Assembly: GCA_014529385.2 (NCBI GenBank)
Contig: CM043949.1
Coordinates: 144,843,850 to 144,907,849 of the forward strand
Length of the DNA stretch: 64,000 nucleotides
From: Adiantum capillus-veneris
Taxonomy: Eukaryota; Streptophyta; Polypodiopsida; Polypodiales; Pteridaceae
Reading direction: 5' to 3'
Shown here: positions 11,200 to 22,167 of the stretch, one piece after another
Numbering within the stretch: position 1 is the stretch's first letter
Layout of the letters: each line of letters begins with the position of its first letter
Translations under genes and position numbers: made by a program
Notes under the pieces: model-generated
Database searches by the model: none
Seen by the model: only the letters and a program-made list of their open reading frames with translations
Told to the model about the DNA's origin: nothing

Positions 11200-13487
11200 C
11201 TATGTCTTCACCGAGGACTTTGGAATCCACTTTTGATGCACTTTATTCATGTAGCGACGGCATTGATTCCCGGGTCGTTGATCTTCTTGAAGCTCGTTGT
11301 CTTCTTCATCTTTTGATTCTCCAAATTTCTTTGTTTTCTCCTTATGTCGAGAGCTTGTTGATGTTTGGATCTCTTCGTTTTCCTGGATTACACTCACTGC
11401 AAAATAAGGAACGACATCATAGCCATTTTCATCACAAAACTTTGTTGTGGGAGCATCCTCCACGGCGCACACGTCCAAAGTAGCCAAGATGTGTTCCCAT
11501 CCAAAAGGCTCTAACTCTTCTTCAAGAAATGGTTTTGGGATATAGTCCCTATCCTCTATAACCCGCTCTAGGATACATTCCTCACGTTTCAAGCTACCAC
11601 ATTGTGAAGCTCCACACATCCCCAGTTCTTTAGGCTTACCTAACCAGGTTGGAAGTTTTGATCCTGCTATTATGGCGGAATCAATCTCCTCAACCGGTGT
11701 TCTCGTCACATCCCTATAGCTATGGTACCTCAAGTTTACCTTTGTTATGGTTTCCATATGTCTCAGGTATATATGGTCATAACCCCAATCTTGGACCATT
11801 TTCAATTGTCACATGAATGGTCTTCCCAGAATGATGTCATAGTTGTTCTTGTTGCCAAAGTCAACAACAGCAAAAGTGTGTTCATATTCAATGCCACAAG
11901 AAGTAACAAGTACTTTTTCTAGCAGTCCTAGGGGATTTTCCTTGTGTTCGTCTACAAGTTGCAGGGTCATTCATGTGGATATCAAGGCAGGTTTTCCCCA
12001 TTTTTTCCAACCTCTTTGGTTGCAATGGCCACACCAGCTCCACTGTCAAGGCTTGCCATGGTTTTTACATTATTGAATTCCACAGGAAGGGTGGTGTTTC
12101 CATCTTCTCCCTCGTAATACTCGCCTACCTTGTTTAATGGCATTGGCCTAGTATTTAGTTGATGAATTTCAAGCTCTTTGATACCTTCCTCGATTTGAGT
12201 CATTGGGGTTTTTACACCAAATTTCTCTAGACATTTACCCACATTAGCCCACATGTTTGGTCTTATTCTGAGAAACTCGGCTAACATTATTGTACAGGTG
12301 ACTGGGGTAGATAGAATATCTACTAGCCCCTTTGAATCGATGACCTTGTTGGGAGATAGTCTCTGTGCTGGGACTGCAACCACATCTGACTTGGTCTCGT
12401 ACTCTCCCATGTAGGACGGTAGTGTTCTTAGCGAATGGGGTGGACTATCCATAGATTGTAAAGATCCTTTGTTTCCCCAACACGATTGCACATCTAGATT
12501 CATTTGAGATCCTGTCTCAAATTCCTCTATTGGTGGTAGAAACACTCCTCGTTCATCACAAGTCTTGTCTACTCGTCTTCTTAGGTCATTTGCTTCATTG
12601 GCCTCTCTGACTTGTTTCCACAATTCGTCAAGACCATCTATCTCTTTACAATCCTCAGGTATAGCTTGGTGAAATACCTCGGCAGAGTTATCTATGGTAT
12701 TCAGTACTATCCTTGGTTTTAATGCTGGGTCTTTGAGGTTTGGTCTATATTCATGACTAGAATTTGGGTCTTTTAGTTCCTGGTTTGGTGGGATTACTTG
12801 TGTAGGCATGACACGGATCACATCCTCAGGTTTTGCAGCTGGTGGTTCTAGTAAAGCTTGGGCTGTTTGAATCATTTTTTGGCACATTTCAAACCTTTGC
12901 TTTTCTAGTTCCGCATAGGGATATGTCATACACCTGTGTTCTTGGGTTTGATTGTTTTTTAGCCTCACATCATAGGCTTTCAAGAGGGCATCTAATGTCT
13001 CATTAACCTTCTCTTCCAACACAGATCCTCGTGAACTAGCACTTCTCGGTTTCTCATCCATGGATGGTTCTTCTAGAGGTTTAACCATCTATGTAAGAGA
13101 AGGTGCCTCCTTTTCCTCATGTTGTTTTATCTTCTCCTCATCTTCGGTAAGCTTCTCAGCTAGGGATTTTTGCTCTCGTTCCCTGCGTGCTTTCATCCTA
13201 GTCTTTCTAGCTTTCCAACTATTTCGTTTGCTCTTGGTTTTCTGACTAGGTGCATCTGTCTTTGGTCCATCATCTGTCTTTGGACTCTTGTCACTTTCCG
13301 TGTTCTTTGTCTCTAGATTCTCATCAGCTTTCTTTTGAGCTTGTACTCTCGTAACCACTTGAACTGGTATGACATTTTCATTTTCTAAGCTACTAGGTAG
13401 TTGAACAATCTCTAATACATTTGTCATGATTATCCTGATTTGGTTTGGGTTTTCGGGCAATCGGGGATCAAGTGAGTGATGCCACAC
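11200..13487 (-). pseudogene. Element F retropepsin-like protease region and flanks
   Basis: Minus-strand frame 13487-11982 is continuous apart from one amber codon at 13089-13091. It begins with a lysine/glutamate-rich linker and reaches a protease active site MASLDSGAG at about 12045. After a frameshift near 11985 the protease C-terminal motif (YDIILGRPFM, about 11830) follows, then a conserved tail WGYDHIYLRHMETI (11805 downwards). The pair DSG...ILGRP is the signature of retroviral-type aspartic proteases that mature Gag. No RT follows, which is unusual for a retrotransposon. Confidence 0.75.
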
Positions 13488-14927
13488 TCAAGACAATAAG
13501 CATTTACTTCAATGATCTCCGTATGAGGACATTGTTTAACCAAGTGGTTGTCATGACTTTTGTGACAATCTGTCTCTGGTTGAGGAGATTCTTTTAGCAT
13601 TTCCTCTTGGCTATAAGCAAGCTTTGACCTAGATAAGCCGCTATTTTCAATGAATCGCAAATAGCGGCAATGAATCGCAATGTCCTTTCGTCCATTTCAT
13701 ACCTTCTTTCTTTCGACTGAAACCCAGGAGGTGGAGGTTGTACGGGCCTCACCACTCCATGTGTTTCTCTCACATTTTGTTGCTCTGAAGGGTAGTACTC
13801 ACTTTGGTTGCTATACCACATTGTAGCTGGTACTGGCATTGGTTTATTTGATGCTTCCATCATTGGCATGTATCTCATGTCTACCTGGATTCTAGCACCT
13901 GGCAGTGGAGGTTGTTGTCCTAAGACAACAACCTCCAGCTGTGGCCTTAAAACTCCTACTGGTCCTGGCGCATTCCCCGTAATGTATCTAAGTGGAGTAG
14001 GTGCTTCTGGAACAGGTTGTACATACCTCTCCCTAGCATTTTCCATGATATAATAGCACTCTTTCCCCGTATGGTTTGTCCATTTTCTCTCAATTTCACA
14101 CCACTTCGGCTCTCCCGAATCAGACCTTAAAAGAGGAATCAACCTCTTGACCAAGTCGTCGATAAGCTTTTCTTGATCAATAGGCGTCGTTGGCTTGGCA
14201 ATGGACTCACTTATCTGTGAAACATTGTGAGAGGATGTTTCATCTCCTTGACTCTTTAAGTCCTTTTCTTTGTATACCTCACAGGTATCCACTAGATAAA
14301 GAGCTTCTTTGATCAACTCGTTTAGCGTCATCCTCCTTATCATATGCAGATCCTTCTGAAGGCCCGCATATCTCATTCCCTGGATAAAGATCAGCATCAG
14401 TTGTGCTTGCGTAGGTAATTCCGCTCTCGGACAAAGCTTAACATATCTCTTGAGCCGTAATGATTCTTTGTGTACTGATTCACTTTCTGTTTGAATCTAT
14501 GGATTTGTGAGACCATGTTGTGAGCAATGCCTTTTGGCAAGAATTCTTCAATAAACTCCTCAAACAGCTCATCTAGGGTCTCAAAATCCCATTTTTCCAC
14601 TGAGTCGAACCATGTAGTTGCATCATCTTCTAGAGTCAATCCAAATCCTGCAAACTATGTCGCAAAATCTGAAACTTCCTCTGCTCTAATCACTCTTCTA
14701 AAAGCCGTTACGTGATCTCTCGGATCTTTATCTCCGGAGTATTTTCTGTTTACCCATTTCTGGACTTGGGATGGTCTAACTCGTCGATTGTCTACAAGTC
14801 TAACTAGAGACTCTCCCAATCCTTCTCTCGTTATCGCTCTTGAACGGAATCCTGGTGGCTCTCTTCTTGGAATTCCTATAGGAATTCTCGTGTTTGGTGG
14901 AGGCATTTGTTGTCCTTCATTGACCAA
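13430..14927 (-). pseudogene. Element F gag: capsid region and zinc knuckles, broken
   Basis: Four overlapping minus-strand frames form one gag. 14927-14655 holds an N-terminal part with KYSGDKDPRDHVTAF. 14639-14397 holds the core retrotransposon gag motif (DDATTWFDSVEKWDFETLDELFEEFIEEF split over the domain). 14397-13594 includes a proline-rich part and a Cys-His segment WTNHTGKECYY. 13660-13430 has zinc knuckles, one as CLECGITHLIPDC (CX2CX3HX4C) and one where a Cys became Ser. It would form particles and bind RNA. Frameshifts break this copy. Confidence 0.75.
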
Positions 14928-15284
14928 ATATCCACCTCTTTCTAGTACAGTCTGTGGATTTGTGCTTTCTACAACTTTGTATTCTCGTCCATACTTGTCG
15001 ACAACTATAGATCTCCATTGACAGTCGACTCCGTATGTGTAGATATATAAGAGATTGTAATCCGTTATCTCTTCTAGGTATGGATCTTAGCACCTATAAA
15101 GATTGACCTCATTGTCGTCAATGTATCTATATAGTCCTTCACTATCATGACCAATCATCCAAACTCTCTCAACAAGATGGATCTTTATCAATTGCAAGTT
15201 TGGAAGATCCATTGTGGGAGGATATTCCTCTATCGTCGAGATCTCCAAGCTTGTGTAAGCTGCGTTTGAATCTAGGGAAGACAT
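14928..15284 (-). other. Region upstream of F gag, short open frame
   Basis: A 65-codon frame (15284-15087) starts with ATG and encodes an acidic peptide without recognisable domain. It could be the decayed N-terminus of gag or part of the leader. No function is assigned. Confidence 0.3.
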
Positions 15285-15598
15285 GATTTCTGGGCTTAAG
15301 AGCTTTTGCTTGGTTCAAGTAGACTTAGTCCACTGTGTTCAATTGCTTTGGTTAGGGAAAAGTCGAAACTATGTCCAAAACCGCAACCGTTTCGTCACAA
15401 TTCTCGCAAATTGTCGCTTTTCAGACACCCCTAACTTGCGGATGTATTTTGAGGCCTCAAACGACGTTTTTTTCAAAGTTGACCTAAATGGTTGCAGGGG
15501 CATGCATTTAATTCAAGTTTTGCTCTAAGATCTGTAGAGTCTCAGGCTACGTTTTGAATTTTGACCAAAGTAGAATTTTGACCACTTTATGACCCTGG

Positions 15599-15622
15599 AG
15601 ACATCCTACGTGTAGGATGTCT
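15599..15622. repeat. F leader palindrome 1
   Basis: Arms AGACATCCTA and TAGGATGTCT around CGTG. One mismatch from a perfect 24-bp palindrome. Confidence 0.9.
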
Positions 15623-15882
15623 TTTTGCTCTGTTTCAGCTCAAACTTGCACTGTAGCTTCCCCTTAATGTGCTAAGCTCACAGTTATTTCTACTTTTTGA
15701 TTCTGACACCTATAGGTTGGTCAAATGATCAAGAATCTGTTCCAAAAGACCGATGTCTGTTCTGATGGATTCCTATGTCAAATCAACTCCAAATTGGACC
15801 AAATTTGCCTAGGAGGCTTTCCTAAGGCTATACAACACCTTGCTATGTCCACAGTTTGAATTTGTCCTCTAAATCATGCCTT

Positions 15883-15906
15883 AGACATCCTACGCGTAGG
15901 ATGTCT
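15883..15906. repeat. F leader palindrome 2 (perfect)
   Basis: Arms AGACATCCTA and TAGGATGTCT around CGCG; fully self-complementary over 24 bp. Confidence 0.92.
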
Positions 15907-16007
15907 AACTACTTAGAATTGCCCCAAATTTGAACCACAGACTCTCCTTAAGGTGTTGATCACTGTGGTATTCTCAAAGGTTTATTTAGAGTGCTAAATC
16001 ATGGTGA

Positions 16008-16031
16008 AGACATCCTACACGTAGGACGTCT
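16008..16031. repeat. F leader palindrome 3 (diverged)
   Basis: Arms AGACATCCTA and TAGGACGTCT around CACG; two positions differ from the consensus. Confidence 0.85.
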
Positions 16032-16449
16032 AAGTGCTTAGAATTGCCCCAAACTTGAGCCATAGATTCCCCTTGATGTCAACAACCCAATGCTATGCTT
16101 AGATTTTAATTTGGATGTCAAAAGACCCCAAAACTAGCTATCCTTGCCTTTTTCAGTCAAAAATGCTAAAATCTGTTCAATCTTCCTTTCACTGACCCAA
16201 ATGAGATGAAATTTATCACATGCACTCAATACAACATTTAGAACATGCCTTTGGAGTCATCCTATGGTTTGGTCTCAAAATTAGGCCTTGGACACAATTT
16301 GGGTAGGATGTCTGGCAATTTTCGTCTTTTGGCTTTGATCTGTCAAAATTTGGTCAAATTTCCACTGTCTAGGTGAAAACAGGGTAAAACCTACCTTCTG
16401 AACACATTGGTCAACTCAGATTTTCAAAATTTCCACCAAATCACCCTGT

Positions 16450-16473
16450 AGACATCCTACGCGTAGGATGTCT
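16450..16473. repeat. F leader palindrome 4 (perfect)
   Basis: Identical to the copy at 15883: arms AGACATCCTA / TAGGATGTCT, centre CGCG. Confidence 0.92.
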
Positions 16474-16739
16474 ACTGTTGATTTTTTGAGACTGAAGTGT
16501 CCCTGATGCTTCCTTATGCTCTCAGCAAGTGTAAGTATGCCTTCACCATTGCAAAAACATGCAAAAATCACTCAATTAAGCCTTTGCTGAAATTTTACGT
16601 TTTTTGACTCCGCCTTTTGGCTTTTGGTCAACAAAAATAGGGAAAAACACCCAAGTCAATATGTTACTAGGGTAAAACCTACCCTCTGAACCCACTGGTG
16701 CAGTCAGAATTTTCAAATTTGGTCTCCAGAACCCCCTTG

Positions 16740-16763
16740 AGACATCCTACGCGTAGGATGTCT
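16740..16763. repeat. F leader palindrome 5 (perfect)
   Basis: Identical to copies 2 and 4. It shares about 90 bp of upstream context with copy 4, showing a ~290-bp repeat unit. Confidence 0.92.
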
Positions 16764-17288
16764 ATGTTTACTGAATTGCAGGTTTTTCTTCACAGAACCC
16801 TTGCAAATGCTCTTTTATATGCACAACATCAGTCGGTCATACAAAAATATCCACAGCAGCTTGTTTAATGCATTTTTACCCTCAAAAGCACACTTTTCCG
16901 TGATTTCAAATGCAATCAAGCACTTTAGCAAATAATTAAGTGATGAATAGCTCTAGATCAGAATCGGGTCACTTACCTAAAGCTACTCCTACAAATCATA
17001 TGGGGTTTTGCATCTATGAGTAGAAAAACACTTCACTGCCACACACGGACTAGTATACGCTTTTATCACCTCACAAATCACTCGACCACCAACAACTACT
17101 CTAATCCACAGATCCTATCTAAACCTATCTAGTCGCAGACCCTCGACAAGACACGCGCTTCCTGGCTATCCACTTGATCGTGGAATATGCTCTTTCGGAT
17201 CCACTTAAGAAAAACACTTTCTTTAGCCGAAACTAAATCAAGAAACCATCACACGAGTGTTCGTAGGAAACCTACTTAGGTCCTTGTG

Positions 17289-17321
17289 TCACCGGCAATG
17301 CCGCCGATGTTGCAAAGCGAC
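17289..17321 (-). other. Possible primer binding site zone of F
   Basis: On the minus strand the sequence following the 5' LTR includes CATCGGCGGCATTGCCGG. This loosely resembles the plant PBS type TGGCGCCGTTGCCGGGGA but is offset by about 10 bases and has mismatches. Weak call. Confidence 0.3.
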
Positions 17322-18262
17322 TGACACACCCATGAAGTGCATGAAAACACTACCTAGATCAACATAATGTTAATCGAGGACACAGATGACACGATAGGAA
17401 CACGGAGGAAATCTCTTTAGCTTGTTAGGCTGAGACCATCCTACACATACAACACTCTGGAAGTCCAACTAAACCACAATCAAGAACCTCACTGCTCTCA
17501 ACTACACCACCTAGCCACATACACACATACGGAAGGTAGCTCACCAAATCATGCCAGATTCCTACAAAACTTAAGGAACACCATCCCCTCACTAGGATAC
17601 ACCTGTCCCTAAGCTTCTACACTCAAAACCCTCACTCTAAACCCATCTGCGGAAAATGCGTAGGATGACAGAGCTGCATTTTGAAAGTACCCGAAACTAA
17701 AATTTATGAGTACCTATGTGTAGCTTATGTCGCCATGATTCTATGGACTACTAGCACACAGAAAACAGACATCGTTTGATACACTTACGGCCACAAATAG
17801 CTCGTAGATGCGTCGCCGTGTGCGCTTCGTCTCGCATGGAATGCTTGGCATTGTCACGTAGCTCTCCTTGAGCCTTCAGCAATGGTGCAGTCGTATCTCC
17901 AATGTGTTGAGCGAGCCAGACATAGCTAGAGGATAAAGCTCACACTCACTCTCTTTCTCTCTCACACACAGTAGACGGCAGCGCTAAAGTTTTGATTATG
18001 ATTAAAGTCTCCTTTACAAAATGACCTAGGTACCTTAAATATTAGGTCTACCTTAGGTTTAACCAAAAATGGGGTTGAAATGGTCAAATGGCTTTGTATT
18101 TACAATCTGGAAGTGCCATTGCACCCCGGCTTCTGAAACTAGAATAACTACTCATTACAAATGACGTTTATAGCCATAATCCGCAGCATTTCATAACTCG
18201 CAAAAGATAAGACTTTGGTACGAAACTTGAGTTATGTTGTGTTGTTGACCCAGCGGTCAACA
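17322..18262 (-). repeat. Element F 5' LTR (941 bp)
   Basis: Right copy, ending (+ strand) GGTCAACA and starting TGACACACCC. The TATA region seen in the other LTR is altered here (about 18034-18042 reads as TATTTAAGG on the minus strand). Confidence 0.88.
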
Positions 18263-18565
18263 CATTCGGCGCCAAACTCTTTATGAATGTCATGATAGTC
18301 CTAGTGCAGGGCACCCCGGGATTAGAAAAACGTATGCACTCGTACAACGATAGTGTTACTAGCCAGGTATACATGGCTTTGTTCAAGCTTATGTCTTGAA
18401 GTGGTAAAAATGTCAAGTTAGCAAAGTGGAGCATCTGAAAACAGGAGGACTCTTACATCCTTTGGAGATCCCCAATGGAAAATGGGAAAGCATCTCTATG
18501 GATTTTATTGTAGGTTTACCAACCACAGTATGAGGTCGTGACTCGGTATGGGTGGTCGTAGACAG
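18263..18565 (+). pseudogene. Chromovirus C integrase, fragment 2
   Basis: After about 12 bases of unexplained sequence (CATTCGGCGCCA) the C integrase zinc finger resumes (TLYECHDSPSAGHPG at about 18274, then CQVSKVEH). The first part of the catalytic core follows ([10 protein letters not shown], with the first catalytic Asp, near 18495). Coding is broken by several stops. It is interrupted at 18566 by solo LTR A1, within a conserved Asp-Arg-Leu-Thr-Lys motif. Confidence 0.85.
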
Positions 18566-20749
18566 TGATAGCCGTTTTTCGGCTTTTCGTAATTGCCATA
18601 GCGAGTTAACCCACACTACCAAAATCATCCAAACACTCTGGCTATCCCTACCATTTCACTATATATAGGTGTGTGTGAGTTAGGGGACTTTTCCCATATC
18701 TTCTTAAAAACCCTTAATTAGCTAGTCACTGGGCTAGTTAAGCCAAAAAAAAAAAAAAGTATATTATGGCCCATTTGTGTGTAAACACTTTATTGTATAT
18801 AGGGCCTAAATAAAATGATTTTTCATAATTATTTTGTTATTTATTTAAATATTTATACTTAGGTGTGTTATTTATGCTATGTGCATTAACTCACCATTAC
18901 CATATTTTTTCTTACCATTTTGCATACTGTTTATTCCATATAAAAATAATTTCATGCAAGCTTCTCTTATTTTTGGTGTAACTCCATCCCAACAAAAATC
19001 CAAAAAAACTAGTTCTATTTATGTGTATATTTTTTGACTATTGTGATTTTTTCCTTCCTACATCTATTCTCTATTACTCTCATAAATTAGACCACAAAAA
19101 ATATTCATCTTTTTATGGTAGACTTATAATGAGAGAGAATTATTTTGACCCCTTTATATTTTTTCCACCTATATTATTTATATTTGACATGTACATATTT
19201 TTTTAGACGCCTCAATATTTGATTTTCTTAGTTGTACTATTTACTTATATCATGATCTCAACAATATCTTCAATTATAGACCTACCAAATAAGGTCAAGG
19301 GTATGTGGCATGCATGCATGCACCATGGGGAGCTCACTCTTGGAGGTATTCAAAAGAATCATCCAAGAAAGGACCTCACAAGGACCTTGTGCAGTGGAAA
19401 AAACAGTCGGTTTTGCTGAAATTTTAAATATCACATGATCCCCGAATTTGAAAAGGTCATACAAACAAAATTTGTAGCTCGTGAGCTGAAATTTCACCTC
19501 AAATTGTTTCATATTTTTTTTGAGCTACGAGCTGTGAGCTATGATTTTATTGGTGGACCCCAGTTTGCCCATGCTATGCAGCCACACTCCCTCTTCCACT
19601 TTATCATTTTCCTCTTTCATACACACTCTTCCCACTCCCAAACCTGCAACTCCCATGTCCTAATTCACCCTCTTCACCATTGACACATATCGCACACCTC
19701 CATAGCCTTCATCCTCCATTTCTACACCCTATGTGTCCCCCTTTCTATGTACATATATGTCCATATTACCATACTCTCTTCAGCTTTGTAAAGAACTTCA
19801 AAAAATCCAAGGATAACCTCTGCAAATGAAGGCTTTTATCATGAATTTTCCAAGGTTTGAAGATAACATAGCTTCATCGACATGCGCTACTTCGCCAAGC
19901 TGACCGCTTCTTCTACCGGTGCTGTAAAGAGATGAATGGCAACTTCTCCAAGCTTCAACCTTGCTTTACAAGCTTATCCCTTCTCTAACTTTTCTCATCA
20001 TATATCTTGTAGAGTGTGTGCATTGTGAGTGCTCTATTTCATCACTACACATAGATGCATGGAGAAGCTTGAAGTTAGTTATGCCATCTAGAGGAGTGGA
20101 GTGATACTATACTCTGCAATCACACTTGTAGCCTACTCTTGTCCATAAATAAGATTCATAGTTTTGGGTGCAATTGTATGCTTCAACTACGACGCTTCTC
20201 TCCAAATTGACTTGATAAGCTGGCTCATCAGGTGGTTGAAGGTATATTGTCCTTGAAGTTTGTTGTGACATTTCATGCTTGGTGGTTTGAGGGCTTGTTG
20301 AATTGTTTGCCTAAAAGGTAAATTGTAAGAGGGTGCTCGGTGAGAGGGCTCCCGTGACCCTAAGACAATTTATGTATTGGCAACAAGGTCAAGTTTTGTG
20401 TTGTCTCTCTATTTCTCATCAAGATTTGTGTGCATCTAGTCTTTAAGGCTAAGACTGAGTTGCTCAAGTTGATTTGTGCTCTTCACCTCTCTGTGGCGTG
20501 GTGAATGTTTGTGTTTGGTGTGTGTGGCTATCTTGCATTCCCCTCTCTTTGTGCGTTTGAGTACAAGGAGATATCACATGCGTTCTAGTTCTCATCTACA
20601 ACTAGGTGGTGCCCCTTTTCTTGTTTGGTTTCTGGCTATGGGTTGTTGTTTTCTCTGATTGTGCTTGCCCTAGCCCCAATTGAGTAGCACGGGAGCCTCG
20701 AAGGGTGTTTAGAGGCCACTCTTCTTGTTGCCTGCCCCGGACTGCCTCA
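18566..20749 (+). mobile_element. Solo LTR 'A1' of the family-A Tat-like element
   Basis: Begins TGATAGCC, ends GCCTCA, and is flanked by the perfect 4-bp duplication ACAG (18562-18565, 20750-20753). Its 2,184 bp are about 400 shorter than the complete family-A LTRs at 22441 and 36706. An internal deletion near 19998 removes the region that in the other copies holds the TATAAATA box. A lone LTR with a target duplication is the usual product of recombination between the two LTRs of a full element. Confidence 0.92.
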
Positions 20750-21740
20750 ACAGGTTGACTAAGCTATGTAAGTTTATTCCGACCAAATCAATGGTTAAGA
20801 CACTAGAACTAGCCAAGTTATTTGTGGACAATCTATAGAAACTGTATGGTTTGCCAAGTAACATTGTTAGTGACCGTGATCCCAAGTTTAACAAGAACTT
20901 TTGGAGGGCTATGTTTAAATGTTTGGGTACACAACTGAATCTCAGTACAGCTGATCATCCAAAACCAGATGTTCAGACAGAACAAGTTAAGCAGGTGCTA
21001 GAGGATATACTTAGAGCATCCGTCAGCAAAACACAGTCAGACAGGGAAGAATACTTACCTATTCTTGAGTTTTTCTACAACAATGCTAAGCATGTCATAG
21101 GCTTTAGTCCTTTCATGCTCATGTACCGGTTTCAACCTAGGTCACTAGTTACGGTGGGTTGGCAATCGAAAAACTCCAATAGGTTAAGGATTTTCTCCAA
21201 GACCACATGGATATGCTGAAACTTTCTCGTCTCAGAATGTCCAACAAGCACAGGATGGTTATAAGAAGTACGTTGATGAGAAACGTCGGCAAGTTACCTT
21301 CGAAGAACGGGAGGAAGTATTTTTACGTGTGGCAGAACATTCCAAAATTCTTAAAACTGGGCCAACACCTAAGTTATCTCCCCGATATTGAGGGCCTTTC
21401 AAAATACTCAAGCGAGTAGGGACCGTGCCTACAAATTATTACTACCTTCAAATTCTCGCATTTCATCCAGTGTTTCATGTAAGCCGTTTATGTAAGGGAT
21501 TCCATGGGAACGACGATGTCATTGACCAACAGGTTTTGGTTGATTTCATTGAACCTCCTACCTTACCGCATGAACCTGAACGTGTTCTTGATTATCATGA
21601 GTTGCGTACACATCATCACGTACGTCAACAAGCCTTAATCAAGTGGAAAGACCGACCCTAGGAAGGTGCCACTTGGGAAAACATTAGTGTTCTTAAGAAG
21701 AAGTTCTCCACTTTTGTTGTCGAGGACGAAAACTCTTCTT
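20750..21740 (+). pseudogene. Chromovirus C integrase end and chromodomain
   Basis: The integrase core continues with the second catalytic Asp in IVSDRDPKFNK (about 20862) and the region of the catalytic Glu (DVQTEQVKQ, about 20972). The C-terminal domain follows through frames 20851-21219, 21207-21419 and 21425-21661. The end is a chromodomain: PERVLDYHELRTHHHVRQQ, then LIKWKD and TWENISVLKKKF (about 21570-21715), with a stop at 21659. Chromodomains bind modified histone H3 and guide integration into heterochromatin. This identifies C as a chromovirus. Frameshifts and stops make it inactive. Confidence 0.88.
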
Positions 21741-21750
21741 AAGGGGGGAG
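21741..21750 (+). other. Polypurine tract of chromovirus C
   Basis: AAGGGGGGAG lies three bases before the 3' LTR start. Confidence 0.88.
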
Positions 21751-21753
21751 TAA

Positions 21754-21906
21754 TGTCAGGACACCGGCAACGCCGGACTAGACAAGGGCAGGACAGGGCT
21801 AGGCAATGTGGAAAGGGAGCCCAACTAGGGCAAAGGGCCAGGGGCTACGCTATCTAGTGGGTGGTTGGGTGGTGGACTCCTAGGTTCTAGTTCCCCTTGG
21901 CTTACA
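21754..21906 (+). repeat. Chromovirus C 3' LTR (153 bp)
   Basis: Partner of 3286-3438, same ends (TGTCAGGACA, CTTACA), followed by the TSD TTAAT. Confidence 0.92.
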
Positions 21907-22167
21907 TTAATGGTGTAAACTTGGATGTAAATTTCGATGATGCAAATCTACAGCCTAAGGGGGTTTCTAAAAATGTTACGGATCAGGCAATGTACATGAT
22001 GTACTTGACAAGGAAAGGGTTGAGAATAAGAAGGCTAGAGGTATTCCAAAATGACTGGGTCATACTTTGCGTGATAGTAAATTGGATGCACTTTTGTCTA
22101 GTTGTAGTCGTTCATGTTCCTGCCATACATCTTATGCATGAGATTATTATGCTTTTGCTATTCATTA
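21907..22167 (+). pseudogene. Ty1/copia element 'D', fragment 3: spacer between integrase and RT
   Basis: Continuation of the copia element beyond C. It is open from about 21897 to 22223 with no catalytic motif, as expected for the poorly conserved spacer between integrase and RT. It ends at the second MITE copy. Confidence 0.6.

Larger units (their letters stand above)
15285..17321 (-). other. Long leader of element F with repeated palindromes
   Basis: About 2 kb between gag and the 5' LTR. It contains imperfect repeats of about 130-290 bp, each carrying or ending at a 24-bp palindrome (15599, 15883, 16008, 16450, 16740) plus a degenerate half near 16303-16314. Flanks are also shared, for example 'cttagaattgccccaaa' after two of the palindromes and 'gggtaaaacctacc' before two others. 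No coding frame is supported. Confidence 0.75.
7732..18262 (-). mobile_element. Non-autonomous LTR retrotransposon 'F' (gag + protease only)
   Basis: Antisense element with two 941-bp LTRs (7732-8672 and 17322-18262), nested in the integrase of chromovirus C. Read on the minus strand: 5' LTR, ~2-kb leader with palindromes (17321-15285), gag with zinc knuckles, aspartic protease, a long 3' region, PPT and 3' LTR. I find no reverse transcriptase, RNase H or integrase anywhere inside, although 8.6 kb are available, so it must rely on another element. The LTRs differ by roughly 4-5% by eye. No perfect target duplication is visible (GGGAC on the left, CATTC on the right). Confidence 0.8.
3286..21906 (+). 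mobile_element. Ty3/gypsy chromovirus 'C', complete but decayed and nested
   Basis: Bounded by two 153-bp LTRs (TGTCAGGACA...CTTACA) and a perfect 5-bp TSD TTAAT (3281-3285 and 21907-21911). Order: LTR, tRNA-iMet-type PBS, gag with zinc knuckle, protease, RT, RNase H, integrase, chromodomain, PPT, LTR. The apparent 18.6 kb is reduced to about 5.9 kb when insertion F (7732-18262) and solo LTR A1 (18566-20749) are removed. By eye the two LTRs differ at about 14 of 153 positions, so the insertion is old. Stops and frameshifts occur in every domain. Confidence 0.92.

Noticed and set aside
11181-11483. Plus-strand frames inside element F (for example 11181-11483, 13808-14053)
   Set aside because: They are antisense shadows of the F gag/protease frames.
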